Made by a program: the position numbers and the translations under genes. Under the pieces are notes generated by a model. That model was not told the DNA's origin, did not search any database, and saw nothing but the letters and a program-made list of their open reading frames with translations. Source: an uncultured Clostridia bacterium (lineage in GTDB: Bacteria; Bacillota; Clostridia; UBA1381). From it: a stretch of DNA of 6,722 nt. Shown here piece by piece: positions 5,611 to 6,722 of this stretch (positions within the stretch are counted from its first letter, which is position 1; the number at the start of each line of letters is the position of its first letter). Location of the stretch: the NCBI GenBank assembly GCA_934454745.1, contig CAKSGP010000082.1, forward strand, positions 1-6,722. The letters are read 5' to 3'.

Positions 5611-6722
5611 TTGCTAAAGAGAGAAAACATAAGAAATATAGCCATAATTGCACACGTAGACCACGGCAAGACAACACTTGTTGATGCTATGCTTGCTCAA
5701 AGCGGAACATTCCGTGAAAATGAATCGGTTGATGAACGTGTAATGGACTCAAATGATCTTGAGCGTGAGCGTGGAATAACCATTCTTGCAAAAAACACGT
5801 CACTATGGTATAAAGACACGAAAATCAATATTATAGATACACCGGGACACGCAGATTTCGGCGGAGAGGTTGAAAGAGGACTTGAAATGGTTGACGGCGT
5901 ACTGCTACTTGTTGATGCGTTTGAAGGCTGTATGCCACAGACAAGATTTGTTCTTTCAAAAGCATTGGCCCTTAATCTTCAACCTGTTATTGTTGTAAAT
6001 AAGGTTGACAGACCTAATGCACGTCCTTATGAGGTTGTAGATGAAGTTCTTGAACTGTTTATAGACCTTGGGGCAAGTGAGGAACAGCTTGATACACCCG
6101 TTATATTCGCTTCAGGTCGTGACGGTTGGGCAACAGCAGAATACGATCCCGAAAACCCCTCGGAGGATTTAAAAGAGCTTTTCGAGCTTATTGTTCGTGA
6201 AATCCCTTGCCCGAAATGCGAGGATGGGGGCCCCTTTCAGATGCTCGTGTCAAATATTGATTATGATGATTATACAGGTAGAATAGCGGTGGGTAAGATA
6301 CAGAGAGGTAAAATATCTACTAATATGTCTATCGCGATTTGCCGTGCTGACGGAAAAACAGGTTATGCAAAGGCAACAAAGCTGTATACCTTTGACGGAC
6401 TTCAAAAGACAGTTACTGACGAGGTAGGTGCAGGTGATGTTGTGGCAATATCAGGTATAACCGATATAAATATCGGCGAAACGGTATGTGATCCAAATAA
6501 TCCTGAGCCTTTACCTTTTGTTAAGATAGACGATCCTGTCCTGTCAATGACCTTTAGTGTAAATGACAGTCCCTTTGCGGGAAAAGAGGGCAAGTTTGTA
6601 ACGTCACGTCATTTGCGTGCAAGACTATACAAGGAGCTTGATTCAAACGTAAGTCTGAGGGTTGAGGATACTGATACAACCGAGGCTTTTACCGTATCAG
6701 GCAGAGGCGAACTGCATTTATC
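5611..6722 (+). CDS. typA: Ribosome-associated translational GTPase TypA/BipA (3' end outside window)
   Basis: TypA is an EF-G-like GTPase that binds the ribosome and supports ribosome assembly and growth under stress such as cold. The visible 370 residues are roughly the first 60% of the family's usual length of about 610. All G motifs are present: AHVDHGKTT (14-22), RGIT (54-57), DTPGH (76-80), NKVD (130-133) and ASG (167-169). The EF-Tu-like domain II follows (about 209-295, starting GPFQMLVSNIDYDDYTGRIAVGKI), then domain III (NDSPFAGKEGKFVTSRHLRARL and SGRGELHL at the edge). The start is TTG: there is no ATG or GTG between the in-frame stop at 5584 and the G1 motif, and GAGAGGGAG (5594-5602) lies 8 nt upstream of the TTG. 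A CPKC pair (Cys200, Cys203) sits in the linker before domain II. Confidence 0.96.
   Translation, partial: MLKRENIRNIAIIAHVDHGKTTLVDAMLAQSGTFRENESVDERVMDSNDLERERGITILAKNTSLWYKDTKINIIDTPGHADFGGEVERGLEMVDGVLLLVDAFEGCMPQTRFVLSKALALNLQPVIVVNKVDRPNARPYEVVDEVLELFIDLGASEEQLDTPVIFASGRDGWATAEYDPENPSEDLKELFELIVREIPCPKCEDGGPFQMLVSNIDYDDYTGRIAVGKIQRGKISTNMSIAICRADGKTGYAKATKLYTFDGLQKTVTDEVGAGDVVAISGITDINIGETVCDPNNPEPLPFVKIDDPVLSMTFSVNDSPFAGKEGKFVTSRHLRARLYKELDSNVSLRVEDTDTTEAFTVSGRGELHL

Noticed and set aside
6227..6234. GGGGCCCC palindrome in AT-rich DNA
   Set aside because: It lies within the conserved Gly-Gly-Pro coding stretch of typA and is explained by the Gly and Pro codons.

Overview
The window is an AT-rich stretch that looks like chromosome from a Gram-positive anaerobe of the class Clostridia. 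The evidence is strong GGAGG-type ribosome binding sites, AAA/ATA-rich codon use, clostridial-type ArgJ, TadA and TypA sequences, and a secreted protein made of SLH modules. I cannot name a genus. Every gene I can support is on the + strand. The last gene runs off the right edge and the first is cut by the left edge.

Layout. Positions 1-395 hold the C-terminal end of a protein that resembles the C-terminal half of galactokinase-type GHMP kinases, though the match is weak. A promoter with an extended -10 (416-444) precedes a YihY/BrkB-family membrane protein (467-1393). A second good promoter overlaps that gene's stop codon (1390-1418). It starts a leader of about 95 nt with a long helix, a hairpin and a possible pseudoknot (about 1425-1520), ahead of a CNNM/CBS/CorC-type membrane protein (1521-2783) probably involved in divalent-cation transport. 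Next is a 315-bp gap without a gene. It is almost completely filled by nested inverted repeats (2824-3076) that would fold into a large branched structure.

From 3099 a tightly packed run of genes begins: argJ (arginine biosynthesis acetyl-transfer), tadA (tRNA wobble adenosine deaminase, 4 nt after argJ), a small secreted three-SLH-module protein (start 5 nt after the tadA stop), a 29-codon single-pass membrane miniprotein with a near-ideal ribosome binding site, and typA/bipA (ribosome-associated GTPase, TTG start, truncated by the window end). The short spacings suggest one transcript, although the genes share no single pathway: arginine synthesis, decoding, envelope and ribosome/stress adaptation.

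The most interesting parts are non-coding or very small: the nested inverted-repeat element before argJ, the structured leader of the CNNM gene, and the 29-aa membrane protein before typA. No rRNA, tRNA, CRISPR array, transposase or complete insertion sequence was seen, and I found no convincing classical terminator.
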